From contig CAWHBI010000039.1 in NCBI GenBank assembly GCA_963827545.1, forward strand, positions 1 to 64,000: DNA of 64,000 nucleotides, written 5' to 3'. Under the pieces are notes generated by a model that saw only the letters and a list, made by a program, of their open reading frames with translations, had not been told where the DNA came from and did no database searches. Source of the DNA: AWTP1-13 sp963827545 (GTDB taxonomy: Bacteria; Pseudomonadota; Alphaproteobacteria; Rhizobiales; Hyphomicrobiaceae). The position numbers and the translations under genes were made by a program. Below, piece by piece: positions 17,280-25,033 of this stretch (the stretch's first letter is position 1; each line of letters begins with the position of its first letter).

Positions 17280-18644
17280 TCAGCTCTTGAGATAGCCCTT
17301 GCCGCGCAGCATGTCCTCGAGCCGCTTCTGCGCCTTCTCGGAGGCCTTCTGCGGCGTCATCTTCTCGATGACGACATCCATCACCATGTCGCGCAGGATG
17401 CCCGAGCCGAGAACCTCCATCAGGTAGGGTTTCTCGGTCATGTCCGCCCAGTCCACGACCAGCGTCGGTTTGCCCTGGTCCTTGGCGAGATATTGCTCCT
17501 GAGCGTCGAGCCATCCCTTCCAGCGCTGGATCATTTCAGTGTGCCGATAGGCAGGCGACTGGCGCAGCGATTTGGTCACCGGGAAGAAGTGGATCGGTAC
17601 CGTTCGGATGTATTCGAGATAGTTGTCGTCCTGATAGAAGAACTTAAGGAATTCGATGGCCTCCCGCTGGTTCTTTCCGTCCTTGAAGAGCATCCACGGC
17701 TCTTCATCCACCTGCGCTGCCGGCGCATCGCCGCTGGGTCCGTGCGGCTTGACCCAGACGTCGAAGGTCTTGTCGTTGGCCATCTCCTTGGGCGCGAACT
17801 TCTCGATCATTCCGGCGCCACGGCCGTAGCCTTGGAACATCATGGCGGCCTTCTGCCCGTAGAGGTTCTGGAAGGTTTGGAGATAGCCGTGGCCCTCCCA
17901 GCCCGGCGGCGCATACTTCACGAGCTCACGCCAGAACTCCAACACCTCGATCATCCTCCTGTCGGTCAACTGCGGCCGGTTGCTCTTGTCGAAGAGAATG
18001 CCGCCATTGGCCTTGATCAGCTCGCCCAGCAGGATGTTGACGAACAGGTTGTCGCCGGGGACGGTGATGCCGTAGATGTCGATCTTGCCGTCGTTGTTGG
18101 TGTCTTGGGTGAGGGCCTTGGCGTTGACGAGGAGATCGGCCCACGTCTTCGGCGGCTTCAGGCCGGCCTTCGTCGCCAGGTCCTTGCGGTAGATCAAAAG
18201 CGACGTGCCGGCTGCGTGCACGAGCCCGTATTGCTTGCCGCCGACGTTGCACACACGCTTGATCTGCTCCCAGATGTTATCTTCGCCGATGGCTTTCACC
18301 ACCTCGTCGAGTGGATTGAGCAGCCCCTTGGCCTGCAGCGCGGTGCAGGTGATGGGCTGGCCGTGGGAGAGCTCAGGCGGAGCGCCCGCTGCGAGCGAGG
18401 CCATAATCCTGCCTTCCAGGTCTCCCCAGGCGAGGCCCTCGGCCTCGATCTTGACCCCTGGGTGCTTCGCCTCGAAGCGCCGGGCGATGTCGTTGACCGC
18501 CTTGACGGTCTGAGGCTCGGTCTCGGTGTGCCAGACGCGCACGACCTTCTCCTGGGCCGATGCCGTACGCCAAACGCCAACACCGACACCCATGGCCAGG
18601 CCGATCGTCAAGGCCGCCCGCGCAATCCACGATGTCATGAGCAT
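17280..18644 (-). CDS. ABC transporter sugar-type solute-binding protein (second near-twin, operon leader)
   Basis: A 454-residue family 1 binding protein. It has a signal peptide (ARAALTIGLAMGVGVGVW, cleaved near ASAQ) and the mature start EKVVRVWHTETEP. It matches the 13558-14922 protein from end to end, including LSHGQPITC, DTNNDGKIDIYG and the C-terminal YLMEVLGSGILRDM block, and differs mainly by conservative changes. ATG 18644 follows GGAGGAGAC. It leads the operon binding protein, MalF-type permease, MalG-type permease. The twin probably arose by duplication; different ligand preference or dosage are both possible. Confidence 0.9.
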   Translation of the reverse strand: MLMTSWIARAALTIGLAMGVGVGVWRTASAQEKVVRVWHTETEPQTVKAVNDIARRFEAKHPGVKIEAEGLAWGDLEGRIMASLAAGAPPELSHGQPITCTALQAKGLLNPLDEVVKAIGEDNIWEQIKRVCNVGGKQYGLVHAAGTSLLIYRKDLATKAGLKPPKTWADLLVNAKALTQDTNNDGKIDIYGITVPGDNLFVNILLGELIKANGGILFDKSNRPQLTDRRMIEVLEFWRELVKYAPPGWEGHGYLQTFQNLYGQKAAMMFQGYGRGAGMIEKFAPKEMANDKTFDVWVKPHGPSGDAPAAQVDEEPWMLFKDGKNQREAIEFLKFFYQDDNYLEYIRTVPIHFFPVTKSLRQSPAYRHTEMIQRWKGWLDAQEQYLAKDQGKPTLVVDWADMTEKPYLMEVLGSGILRDMVMDVVIEKMTPQKASEKAQKRLEDMLRGKGYLKS

Positions 18645-19392
18645 GCGTCTCCTCCAATGGTGGCAGCCGGATTCCAGGACGTTTGTGTTCAGAGCGAAAA
18701 GAGGATCATAGCACTCAAGATGGGGGTGCTGGTGGCTAAAGGGAGAAAGTAGCTGACACTGAAACCTTCGTTGCCGCCGAGCTACAAGCCCAGCTCGAGG
18801 CCTAGCCTCCGCGACGGGATGTAGGCTTCTTTTCCCCGGGCATGGGCCGCTCGCCGCACAGATTTGCAAAGGATGGGGTGCCGTCGCACTGCTACGGCAC
18901 CCCACCTCAGATGACAAGAAGTTCGAGCGGTATCTAGGCGCCTAGGCGGGAAAAGCGACGTTCGGTGGACACTGTTTGATATGCGGGCACGCCTATGGGC
19001 AAGCTGAGTGTCGACGGCCAGCAGTACGTTCGCTTGTTGACGGAAATCAGATGACCGCACAGACCCGGTTCCACAACTTCCGGGCATGGCCGCTCAAGTC
19101 CGCTAACTCTGCAATGCGGACCAATTCGCTTGGCGTCGCGCTCGATCTGGCTCACGTAGCTGGCGCGCGCACCGACGCGACGACTAGCCGGCCACCACTA
19201 ACTCGATCGGGGCGCGCTTCAGCACAAATCACGCGCGGACGGGTCAAATTGGGACTTCAAGCGAGTTATAACAAAGTGGTTGCGGGGGGCCGCGGCCACG
19301 GCCGCTCAAGCCAAGCCTGGCAGGAGTCAAGGTGGTCTCTCGCGTAACCAGCGGGGAAATAATGGCGGTGCCTGCCGTCTTGATCGCTAGCG
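18645..19392. other. Intergenic stretch upstream of the ABC operon
   Basis: About 750 bases without a convincing gene. It should contain the promoter of the importer operon. A perfect hairpin is at 18874-18904. Short frames in this stretch have no recognisable product. Confidence 0.45.
18874..18904. other. Perfect 11-base-stem hairpin upstream of ABC operon
   Basis: TGGGGTGCCGT (18874-18884) and ACGGCACCCCA (18894-18904) pair perfectly around a 9-base loop, about 230 bases upstream of the binding-protein start. It could be a leader structure, an operator with a wide centre, or a terminator for an upstream transcript; there is no T tract. Confidence 0.45.
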
Positions 19393-20085
19393 CTAACGCG
19401 CGCCGCGACCCTGACCTTTCGCAATCCTCTCAAGAACCGCCTGAGCGCCAAAAGCAACTGCAATCCAAAGCGCAATCACGCCTACCAGCAGGGCAAGTTG
19501 GATGGCGCTTGGTTCAGTCAGCAGCCGGGATGTCTGCTCGGTGGCCACGGTCAACAAGACAACAGGGACCATGATCCCGATGGCAGTTCCTATGAGGTAG
19601 TCGAGAAAACCAATGTCGCTCGCGCCAGCAACCACGCTGACCAGCGCGAAAGGCGACATCGGGATGGCGCGCACGACAGCTGTCGTAATCAGACCCCGCC
19701 GGATGAGTGCAGACCGCATGGAGTCAAAGCGTCGGCCGCCCAGCATCTTCAGCAGCAACTCACGACCGAGCCACGTGCCAATTGCATAGTTGAGTGCCGC
19801 GCTCGCCAAGAGGCCAGCGCTTGAATAGACAAACCCCAACCCAGGGCCGAACACCGCGGCACAGGCTATGATCAGCAACAACATTGGAAAAACAACGAGC
19901 CCGGCAGCCAAGAAACACCCGAGCACGATGGCAAACCGCCACGGGCTTGCTGAAATCACAGCCATCGCAGCGGCGACCGCCTCGGGATTGGCGACGCGAG
20001 AGATAGGTGAGAAGCCCCAAATGAGCGCCAACAGCATTAACGCAAGCGCGACAGTTCCAACTTTTGTGGTGGTCCTAACCGCCAT
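19393..20085 (-). CDS. TVP38/TMEM64 (VTT domain) membrane protein
   Basis: A 230-residue inner-membrane protein of the VTT/DedA-like superfamily. It has an N-terminal helix (VALALMLLALIWGFSPI), the VTT core with FPMLLLIIACAAVFGPGLGF, the conserved region RRGLITTAVVRAIPMSPFALVSVVAG, and two further C-terminal helices. Members are linked to lipid scrambling or transport; a substrate cannot be named here. ATG 20085 is close to the left end of the second IS110 copy (20179), which may separate the gene from its promoter or supply one. A second family member occurs at 55740-56600. Confidence 0.87.
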   Translation of the reverse strand: MAVRTTTKVGTVALALMLLALIWGFSPISRVANPEAVAAAMAVISASPWRFAIVLGCFLAAGLVVFPMLLLIIACAAVFGPGLGFVYSSAGLLASAALNYAIGTWLGRELLLKMLGGRRFDSMRSALIRRGLITTAVVRAIPMSPFALVSVVAGASDIGFLDYLIGTAIGIMVPVVLLTVATEQTSRLLTEPSAIQLALLVGVIALWIAVAFGAQAVLERIAKGQGRGAR

Positions 20086-20178
20086 GCCTGGAACGTTCTA
20101 CTTTCTGCGCGGCTCATTCTCAACGGCGCAGTGTGGTCGGACAATATGACCGCGGCAAGGGTGAGCTTCTCCTACTTC

Positions 20179-21247
20179 TGTGCAGATCCTATGGGGCGGG
20201 CGGCGAGGAGCTTGCATCCATCGACGCTGGTTTTAACCAATCGATGGAGCCCCCATGCGGAAGCCGAAGCAGCGCAAGCCCAATGACCTGAGCCGGTCCC
20301 TTGCGGCATTGGACGTGGATCATACGTTGATCGCCGTGGTCGAGATGAGCCTGTCGAGCTGGCTCGTCGCAGGCATCGTGCCGGGTGTCGAGCGTCAGCC
20401 TCTCAAGAAGCTGAAGACCGACGCATGTGCCCTTCTCGAGCTGCTGCATCGTTGGCGTGCCGAGGCCGTGAGGGCAGGCCACAAGATCACGCGCATTGCC
20501 GTGGCCTTCGAGGCCGGCCGCGACGGCTTCTGGCTGGCGCGCTGGCTCAAAGCACGCGGCATCGAAGCGCATGTGATCCACGCGTCGAGCATCGCCGTGT
20601 CGCGCGAGCATCGTCGTGCCAAGACGGACCGGCTTGATACGGACCTCTTGAAGCGATCCTTTCTGGGATGGCTGCGCGGCGAGCGGGACCACTGCAAGAC
20701 GGTGGCCATTCCGACGCTCGAGGAGGAGGATGCCAAGCGACCTAACCGCGAGCGGGAGAGCCTGGTCGGGGAGCAGAGCCGCCTCGTCAACCGCATGAAG
20801 GCGACGCTGGTTCGCCTTGGCATCCAAGGCTTCAACCCGAAACTGAAACGTGCGGCAGGGGATCTCGAAGCGCTGCGCACGCCCGAAGGCGCGCCGATCC
20901 CGCCCAACACCCTGGCCGAGCTCAAACGCGACATGGAGCGCCGCCGGTTCATTTGCGATCAGATCCGCAAGATCGAGCAGGCGCGCATCGAGCGTCTGGA
21001 CCGGTCACCCAATACGGGGCCCAATGCAATGGTTCGCCTGCTGGCGCGCGTCATCGGCATCGGCGTCGAGACGGCGGACTTGCTCGTGCACGAAGTACTC
21101 TTGCGCAATATGCGGGATCGCCGGGCGGTGGCCCGCTACGGAGGCCTGACCGGCTCGCCAGACAGGAGTGGCACTATCAGCCGCGAGAAAGGGATCGCCC
21201 GATCCGGCAATGCCCGCGTGCGGCGCGGCATGGTCCAGCTGGCCTGG
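20179..21247 (+). mobile_element. IS110-family insertion sequence, copy 2 (right end lost)
   Basis: Starts at the same TGTGCAGATCC left end as copy 1 and matches it to base 21247, where the sequence switches abruptly inside the transposase gene. It lies in the same orientation as copy 1, 11.7 kb away. The missing right part shows truncation by recombination or a later insertion. Confidence 0.88.
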
Positions 21248-21316
21248 GTTGCTCGCTGTGCGAGGCGTTGCCGGTGCCCGATGGGTGGCGGTGAGGCGAG
21301 CGAAAGCCATCGCTGA
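20255..21316 (+). pseudogene. IS110-family transposase, C-terminally truncated
   Basis: The frame is intact from ATG 20255 and shows the unbroken version of the region that is frameshifted in copy 1 (LKTDACALLELLHRWRAEA). The DEDD domain is complete, and the Transposase_20 region runs through GGLTGSPDRSG to RRGMVQLAW. At 21247 it leaves homology and ends 23 codons later in foreign sequence. About 60 C-terminal residues of the family sequence are missing, so activity is unlikely, although the catalytic residues remain. Confidence 0.87.
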
Positions 21317-21598
21317 CACAAGACCAGCGGCAATGAGGAGCGCCGTTGTGATGCATGGGAGCGGGCCTGCTCATGAGGTGTCGATCCTGATCGTCGCCGG
21401 CATCGACATGGCCGAGGGCTGCTGCCCGCGGGCTCGATTTGGAATGTGCACTACAGCTCTCGCGGGCGGCGGCGGCCTTAGGGGAACTCGGGGTCGCATT
21501 GCTGCTACAATCGAGGTTTCATGGGACCGCGTTGTCGCGGGGACACAGCAGCCTAGCGAGCCTCCAGATGGGAGTGAGAACGGGAACAGGAGCGGAAA
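21248..21598. other. Stretch between the truncated IS and the small genes
   Basis: About 350 bases. Apart from the last codons of the truncated transposase frame, no gene is supported. It must contain the promoter of the two small genes that follow; no clear -35/-10 pair was identified. Confidence 0.4.
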
Positions 21599-21724
21599 AT
21601 GGTCAAAAAACCCAATGATTTCAGGCCTCCGGGGCGGAACAGACTTCTGCTCCTAGGCGGAGCAATGGTGCTGGCGTTGTTCCTCGCGTACCTGTTTGCC
21701 CCTGGGGGCATTGTGCCTCGCTAG
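21599..21724 (+). CDS. 41-residue single-pass membrane protein
   Basis: A very small gene: a basic N-terminus (MVKKPNDFRPPGRNRLLLLG) leads into one hydrophobic segment (GAMVLALFLAYLFAPGG) and a short tail. AGGAG sits eight bases before the ATG. It ends 17 bases before the next gene, on the same strand, so the two probably form a unit. No family is recognised; the sequence pattern is that of a genuine small inner-membrane protein with cytoplasmic N-terminus. Confidence 0.6.
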   Translation: MVKKPNDFRPPGRNRLLLLGGAMVLALFLAYLFAPGGIVPR

Positions 21725-21741
21725 CCGATGCGGAAGGGATC

Positions 21742-21978
21742 ATGGGACCGCGCGAAGCACAGATAGCTGACAACTGTCCCGCTTGCGGTGGGCTGGTTGA
21801 ATGCGGCATGAGCAGCGGGAGCGAGACATGCTGGTGCTTTGCGCTGCCGCACGTTTTGCCGATGCCTCCGCAGGAACGCGGGGCGCGGTGCTACTGCCCG
21901 CGTTGCCTGCAACGGCGGATCGATGAGCGAACTCGCGCCGGGACATCATTGCGCGCGGGGACCTTCCGCTCATCATGA
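21742..21978 (+). CDS. Cysteine-rich CWC family protein
   Basis: A 78-residue protein with the Cys_rich_CWC pattern. CPACGG opens the motif, then one cysteine, the diagnostic CWC triplet in ETCWCFALPHV, and finally CYCPRCLQRRI. The spacing and the Pro-rich middle (PMPPQ) fit the family, which is presumed to bind zinc and has no known activity. GGAAGGG lies ahead of ATG 21742. The last 20 residues after RCLQRRI are not conserved in the pattern. It follows the 41-residue membrane protein closely. Confidence 0.8.
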   Translation: MGPREAQIADNCPACGGLVECGMSSGSETCWCFALPHVLPMPPQERGARCYCPRCLQRRIDERTRAGTSLRAGTFRSS

Positions 21979-22046
21979 AGCAGCTGCTGGCCAAACTGGA
22001 TCGGCTGGCTCGACACCGGGGCGGGCTTGAGCCGATTTCGCACCTC

Positions 22047-22772
22047 CTAGATTTCCAAGGACTGAACGGGACGGTTCGCGCGCCGACACCAGTACTCCCA
22101 GGCTCGATCGATGGTGAATCCGGAGGTACTGCCGGCAATCATGTCGACCTCGCCTGGGGTGAGGAAAGTGATGTCTCCCATCGCCATCGCTTTCGCCTGC
22201 AAGTTCGCGTTGAGCTCGAGATAAACCGAGGTGTGCACTGCTTCGCGCAGCGTGTGGCCCACGACCACGCAGCCATGGCCGCGCATGAGGGCGGTGCTGC
22301 CGCCGCCGAGCGCGCGCACCAGATCGCGGCCCATATCCATGTTGACCACCAGCAGATCCGTATCGCCGAAGGCCGCCCGCGTATCCCAGACGGGCACCTG
22401 ATGGCCGATCCCCGCGCACATGTGCAAAAGGGGCCGCAGCTTGACGGACGTGACGCCAAACGGGATGACGCTAGGGCTGTGGTTGTGAACCACCGACATG
22501 ACCTCCGGGCGCCCCTCGTAAGCGGCGCCGTGGATGTAGCGCTCGAGATAGGGCTTGCGTCCCGCGGCATCGATTGGCGTGCCGTCGAGGGTGAACTCCA
22601 TCAGGTCTTCTCTCTCGACGCAGTCCGGTGCCCTGGCACGCGACATCACATAGCGATCGGGCCGCTGGGGATGGCGCACGCTCACGTGCCCAAAGGCATC
22701 GACCACGCCTTCACGGGCGAGGATGCGGTTGGCCGTCACGAGTTCTTCGAGCAGATGGTCAACGTCGCTCAT
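22047..22772 (-). CDS. Class II aldolase/adducin family protein
   Basis: A 241-residue enzyme of the class II aldolase fold (L-fuculose-phosphate aldolase type). The zinc ligands can be seen in VVHNHSPSVIPFG (His-x-His) and RGHGCVVVGHTLREA (His), with the acid/base region in RYIHGAAYEGRPEV. Members cleave or decarboxylate small hydroxy-acids or sugar phosphates; this subgroup often sits in catabolic clusters for aromatic or branched acids. ATG 22772 has GAAGGA upstream; a longer start at 22850 is possible but less likely. It is divergent from the solute-binding protein at 23035, and both may serve one pathway. Confidence 0.87.
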   Translation of the reverse strand: MSDVDHLLEELVTANRILAREGVVDAFGHVSVRHPQRPDRYVMSRARAPDCVEREDLMEFTLDGTPIDAAGRKPYLERYIHGAAYEGRPEVMSVVHNHSPSVIPFGVTSVKLRPLLHMCAGIGHQVPVWDTRAAFGDTDLLVVNMDMGRDLVRALGGGSTALMRGHGCVVVGHTLREAVHTSVYLELNANLQAKAMAMGDITFLTPGEVDMIAGSTSGFTIDRAWEYWCRRANRPVQSLEI

Positions 22773-23034
22773 ATCGCGGGTCCTTCGAGAGGTGGACCGA
22801 TCGTGTCGGAATGGGGATACTTTCGTGCTAAGGCGCGCACAAGGTACCATACCCGTCCTCTCCGATCACTAAAGAGCCGAAAGGCTGCGGGCTGCAAAAA
22901 AAGCGAATCGACGATTGAACACCAGGGAAGGCGCTCAATCGCAGGTATGCGCCAAGGCTCAGCGACGCTGGTGTTGCCTTGTCCGCGATAGGACGATCCG
23001 CAATAATCGATGTCGCAACTCGAGGGAGGTGACA

Positions 23035-24000
23035 ATGAAGCGGAACAGCAACCTGCTGCGCTCACTCATTGCAGCGGCCAGCCTTCTGTCCACGATGTCG
23101 CAGGCGATTGCGCAGGACGCCCTGAAGCTCGCTGTCGGCCAGCGCGGCAACTGGGAAACCTCTGTCTCCGATCTCGGAGAGCGCGTCGGCATCTTCAAGA
23201 AGCACGGCCTAAGTCTCGAGCTGCTGTACACTGCTGGAGCTGGCGAGACGCTGCAGGCGGTGATCTCTGGTTCCGTCGACATTGGTGTCGGCGTGGGTAC
23301 CAGCGGCGCTATGAGTGCATTTGCGAAAGGCGCGCCGGTCCGCGCAATAGGCTCGGCCACCGTCGGCTCGAACGATCTCTACTGGTATGTCAGGGCCGAT
23401 TCAGCCTTGAAGAGCCTGAAGGACGCGACCGAAAAGACGACTATCGCCTACTCGACCACCGGCTCTTCGACCAACGTGCTGGTGCTCGGCCTGATCAAGA
23501 CCTATGGCATCAAGGCCAAGGCCGAGAAGACCGGCAGTCCGCCGGCCACGCTGACCGCAGTCATGTCAGGTCAGATCGACGTCGGCTGGGCGGCACCGCC
23601 TTTTGGGCTCAAGGAGGTCGAGGAGGGCAAGATCCGCATCATTGCGCGCGGCAGCGAGGTCCCATCGAGCCGCGGCCAGACGGTGCGGCTACTGATTGCC
23701 AATGCCGACAAGCTTGCCGGGAACAGGGAGCTGTTCGCGCGCTATATGCGCGCCTACCGCGAGACGCTCGGCTGGATGTATTCTGATCCTAGAGCGCTGA
23801 CCGTGTACAAGGAGTTCTCGGGTATTCCGGAAAGCCTCACCAAGCGTGCGGTAGCGGATTTCTACCCCAAAGAGGCCCTTGACCCTGATCGCATCGAGGG
23901 GCTCGACGACGTCATGGCCGATGCAGTGGCCTTCAAGTTCCTCAATGCCCCACTCTCCACGGACCGGCTGACCGATTTGTTCCAGCTGCAGAAAAAGTGA
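23035..24000 (+). CDS. NitT/TauT-type ABC solute-binding protein (no partner genes nearby)
   Basis: A 321-residue periplasmic binding protein related to SsuA/TauA and NMT1-like proteins. The signal peptide (LLRSLIAAASLLSTMSQAIAQ) is followed by DALKLAVGQRGNWE and the two-lobe core with VGIFKKHGLSLELLY and SVDIGVGVGTSGAM. ATG 23035 follows GGGAGG. No permease or ATPase gene accompanies it; the nearest such genes are those at 34.6-37.0 kb. Its divergent neighbour is a class II aldolase. Ligand is unknown; family members bind sulfonates, nitrate, pyrimidine precursors or aromatic acids. Confidence 0.87.
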   Translation: MKRNSNLLRSLIAAASLLSTMSQAIAQDALKLAVGQRGNWETSVSDLGERVGIFKKHGLSLELLYTAGAGETLQAVISGSVDIGVGVGTSGAMSAFAKGAPVRAIGSATVGSNDLYWYVRADSALKSLKDATEKTTIAYSTTGSSTNVLVLGLIKTYGIKAKAEKTGSPPATLTAVMSGQIDVGWAAPPFGLKEVEEGKIRIIARGSEVPSSRGQTVRLLIANADKLAGNRELFARYMRAYRETLGWMYSDPRALTVYKEFSGIPESLTKRAVADFYPKEALDPDRIEGLDDVMADAVAFKFLNAPLSTDRLTDLFQLQKK

Positions 24001-24129
24001 AACGAAACCACGCAGATAGCTCTTCACGCGACACGATCTGGCTGGTCTTCCCATGATGGCATCCTTGGTCGGGGCGGGTGCAGCATTGTGGCCGCTGGGC
24101 CGTTGGCCCACTTCCGGACCTGACATACC

Positions 24130-24157
24130 TTGACATGTTCCCTATTTGTTCTATACT
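24130..24157 (+). promoter_or_regulatory. Promoter of the imuA-imuB-dnaE2 cassette
   Basis: TTGACA (24130-24135) and TATACT (24152-24157) are spaced by 16 bases, close to sigma-70 consensus. The LexA box occupies the spacer and touches the -10 element, so repressor binding would exclude RNA polymerase. Confidence 0.8.
24137..24151 (+). promoter_or_regulatory. LexA SOS box, GTTC-N7-GTTC
   Basis: GTTC (24137-24140), seven bases, GTTC (24148-24151): an exact match to the direct-repeat operator known for alphaproteobacterial LexA. It lies inside the promoter of the mutagenesis cassette. Confidence 0.87.
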
Positions 24158-24193
24158 CTCTTTTCACTGTCCCAAGCCTCGCTTTTCAGCCCT

Positions 24194-25033
24194 ATGCAGC
24201 CCTCATCGACCGCACGCGTCGTCCCAAAGCCCATGCCGAGCCCCGGAGCGACGACCGCCGGGCAGCGGGAGAGCATGAGAATTCATCGCCTGGCGGCGTT
24301 GCGCCAAGTCTTGGCGAAACTCGAAAAAGGCCGGGAGCATGGTCGACCGGAACTGCTGTCCCTCGCCGTTCCCTATCTGCGCGATCATCTGCCAAAGCCC
24401 GGACTAGCTTGCGGCGTGCTGCACGAGGTCGTCGCAACGGCTCATGGCGACAAGCCGACAGCGCTGGGGTTTGTGCTGGCGCTGATGGCGTCCGCGCTGA
24501 CCTTACGTCCAGGTCCGGCGGTGGTCGTCATCAGCCGGCGCGCGCTTGTCGACTTCGGCAGGCCGTACGGCCATGGCCTGCGCCAGCTCGGCATTGACAC
24601 GCAGAGGGTGGTGCTCGTCGAAACGCGCACCGAGAAGGATGCGCTATGGGCGCTCGAAGAGGCACTGCGCTCGGAGGCGCGGCCAGCGGCGGTCGCGGGC
24701 GTCACCGGGGGCGGGCTCGATCTTACCACCAGCCGCCGGCTCAATCTTGCGGCCGCTGCCTTCGGAACGCCGCTGCTGTTGCTGCGTGCGGGAGGACTCG
24801 GAGCGCCGACCGCAGCGGCCACCCGTTGGCGCATCGGCGCGGCGCCGGCGGTACGGGATCGCTTCGGAGCGTTGGTGCGCTGGCAATGGCACGCGGCGCT
24901 CGAGCGCTGCCGTAACGGGCGTCCCGGTCAGTGGCTTATCGAGTGGAACCATGTCGCGCATCGTTTCGGTTTGGCTGAAGGCGTGGCCGATAGCACGCCT
25001 GCTGCAGGCGCAGGCCTCCGCCGCGCCGGCTGA
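24194..25033 (+). CDS. imuA: ImuA, RecA-like accessory protein of SOS mutagenesis
   Basis: A 279-residue protein of the ImuA (SulA/RecA-like) family, which works with ImuB and DnaE2 in damage-induced mutagenesis. It contains the typical LRQVLAKLEKGREHG opening, LACGVLHEVVA, and the core TALGFVLALMASALTLRPGP. A classic Walker A motif is absent, as is usual. The first ATG after the promoter is 24194; ATG 24275 is a shorter alternative. Expression is expected to depend on LexA. The 3' end overlaps imuB by 83 bases. Confidence 0.87.
   Translation: MQPSSTARVVPKPMPSPGATTAGQRESMRIHRLAALRQVLAKLEKGREHGRPELLSLAVPYLRDHLPKPGLACGVLHEVVATAHGDKPTALGFVLALMASALTLRPGPAVVVISRRALVDFGRPYGHGLRQLGIDTQRVVLVETRTEKDALWALEEALRSEARPAAVAGVTGGGLDLTTSRRLNLAAAAFGTPLLLLRAGGLGAPTAAATRWRIGAAPAVRDRFGALVRWQWHAALERCRNGRPGQWLIEWNHVAHRFGLAEGVADSTPAAGAGLRRAG

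Noticed and set aside
17493..18752. 419-residue plus-strand frame
   Set aside because: Antisense shadow of the second binding protein; parallels the previous shadow exactly.
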